Shown here: piece after piece, positions 13,281-13,761 of the stretch | Layout of the letters: the number at the start of each line of letters is the position of its first letter | How positions within the stretch are numbered: position 1 is the first letter of the stretch | Notes under the pieces: model-generated | The model's input: the letters and a program-made list of their open reading frames with translations, nothing else | What the model was told of the DNA's origin: nothing | The model's database searches: none | Source of the DNA: Candidatus Benthicola azotiphorus | Lineage (GTDB): Bacteria; Gemmatimonadota; Gemmatimonadetes; Palauibacterales; Palauibacteraceae | Assembly: GCA_947581745.1 (NCBI GenBank) | Contig: CANPVW010000088.1 | Coordinates: forward strand, 1 to 13,761 | Direction: 5' to 3' | DNA: 13,761 nt | Program-made: the position numbers and the translations under genes

Positions 13281-13761
13281 TCAGTCCGCGAGCATGAGAC
13301 CGATCGTGGCCTCGATGTCTCCGATCCGGAACGGCCGCCCGGCAACCCTGTTCAGTCCCTCGGCCGGGATCAGGTAGGTGCTTCGCAGCATCGCGAGAAG
13401 CTGCCCCGCGTTGAGCTCGGGCACCAGCACCCGGTCGAATCGCTGCAGGAGATCTCCCAGGTTCCGGGGGAACGGAGACAGGTACCTCAGGTGGATGTGC
13501 GACACCTCGAGCCCCTTCTGCCGAGATCTCTCCACCGCCTTGAACAGCGATCCGTATGTCGAGCCCCAGCCGACCACCGCCAGGCGTCCTTCGGCCGGTC
13601 CCAGCTCCACCCCCTGCTCCGGAATGTCGTTCGCGATCCCCGCGATCTTGCTCGCCCGCAGGCGGGTCATCTGATCGTGATTGTCCGGATCGTAGGAGAT
13701 GTTCCCGGTCGTCGCGTCCCGCTCGATGCCTCCGATCCGATGCTCGAGGCCGGGAGTGCCG
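13281..13761 (-). CDS. korA: 2-oxoacid:ferredoxin oxidoreductase, alpha subunit (5' part outside window)
   Basis: The C-terminal 159 residues of KorA, with the open reading frame running off the right edge. The visible part begins GTPGLEHRIGG...GNISYDPDNHDQ followed by MTRLRASKIAGIAN, a run typical of bacterial KorA just before its last domain. Next come VVGWGSTYGS, SHIHLRYLSPFPRNL and VPELNAGQLLAMLRSTYLIPAEGLNRVAGRPF. These are the expected C-terminal Rossmann-like domain and the link to KorB. The methionine in that run (codon at 13670) is internal, not the start. The gene ends 9 bases before korB, so the two subunits are co-expressed and probably translationally coupled. The N-terminal gamma/alpha part, including the PP-domain residues, is not visible. 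Confidence 0.93.
   Translation of the reverse strand, partial: GTPGLEHRIGGIERDATTGNISYDPDNHDQMTRLRASKIAGIANDIPEQGVELGPAEGRLAVVGWGSTYGSLFKAVERSRQKGLEVSHIHLRYLSPFPRNLGDLLQRFDRVLVPELNAGQLLAMLRSTYLIPAEGLNRVAGRPFRIGDIEATIGLMLAD

Noticed and set aside
13670..13670. Start of korA at the methionine codon at 13670
   Set aside because: The frame continues upstream through a conserved GTPGLEHRIGG...YDPDNH run, so this Met is internal.
13378..13674. Plus-strand frame opposite korA
   Set aside because: No recognisable domain and wholly inside the well-supported korA frame.
1..13761. CRISPR arrays, tRNA or rRNA genes, insertion sequences, prophage
   Set aside because: No spaced direct repeats, cloverleaf-type sequence, transposase or integrase motifs were seen on either strand.

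Overview
The window is high-GC bacterial DNA, densely coded on both strands, with long shadow reading frames opposite most genes. The best guess for the source is Gemmatimonadota or a close relative. The basis is impressionistic: a predicted lipoprotein carries an invasin-like Ig segment and a C-terminal beta-sandwich module of a style I associate with that phylum, alongside PorT-like outer-membrane barrels, an Mla-type lipid transporter and a KorAB-type 2-oxoacid:ferredoxin oxidoreductase. The predicted outer-membrane proteins and the MCE transporter point to a two-membrane cell. I see no rRNA, tRNA, CRISPR array, insertion sequence or phage gene; it reads as ordinary chromosome.

Region A (2-3255, + strand) is a tight three-gene operon: the 3' part of a YgeY-like M20 metallo-hydrolase, a YgeW-like carbamoyltransferase and a zinc-ribbon, threonine-synthase-like PLP enzyme. 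In E. coli ygeW and ygeY flank ygeX (diaminopropionate ammonia-lyase) in a cluster linked to purine/ureide catabolism. Here a different fold-type II PLP enzyme occupies the ygeX position, the most interesting functional puzzle in the window.

Region B (3209-5723, - strand) is a three-gene run: a divergent type I-beta DAHP synthase, a lipoprotein with Ig-like and degenerate cupredoxin-like parts, and a small beta-barrel protein. Both junctions are 4-base GTGA stop/start overlaps. The barrel gene's 3' end overlaps the convergent PLP-enzyme gene by 47 bases.

Region C (5856-10689, - strand) is a five-gene operon for an MCE/Mla phospholipid-transport system: an AI-2E family membrane protein, a STAS-MlaE permease fusion, the MlaF ATPase, the MlaD MCE protein and a PqiC-like lipoprotein. 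Junctions overlap or are 2 bases apart, so the products are probably made together and span the envelope.

Region D (10856-12232, + strand) is a sodium-coupled NSS-family transporter, divergent from region C across a 166-base promoter-bearing gap. Region E (12249-13761, - strand) holds korB and the 3' part of korA, encoding 2-oxoacid:ferredoxin oxidoreductase. The 16 bases between the convergent region D and E genes are almost entirely one hairpin with a UUCG loop.

No clearly novel defence or mobile system was found. The leads are the altered YgeW/YgeY/PLP cluster, the odd pairing of DAHP synthase with envelope proteins, and the AI-2E-led Mla operon.
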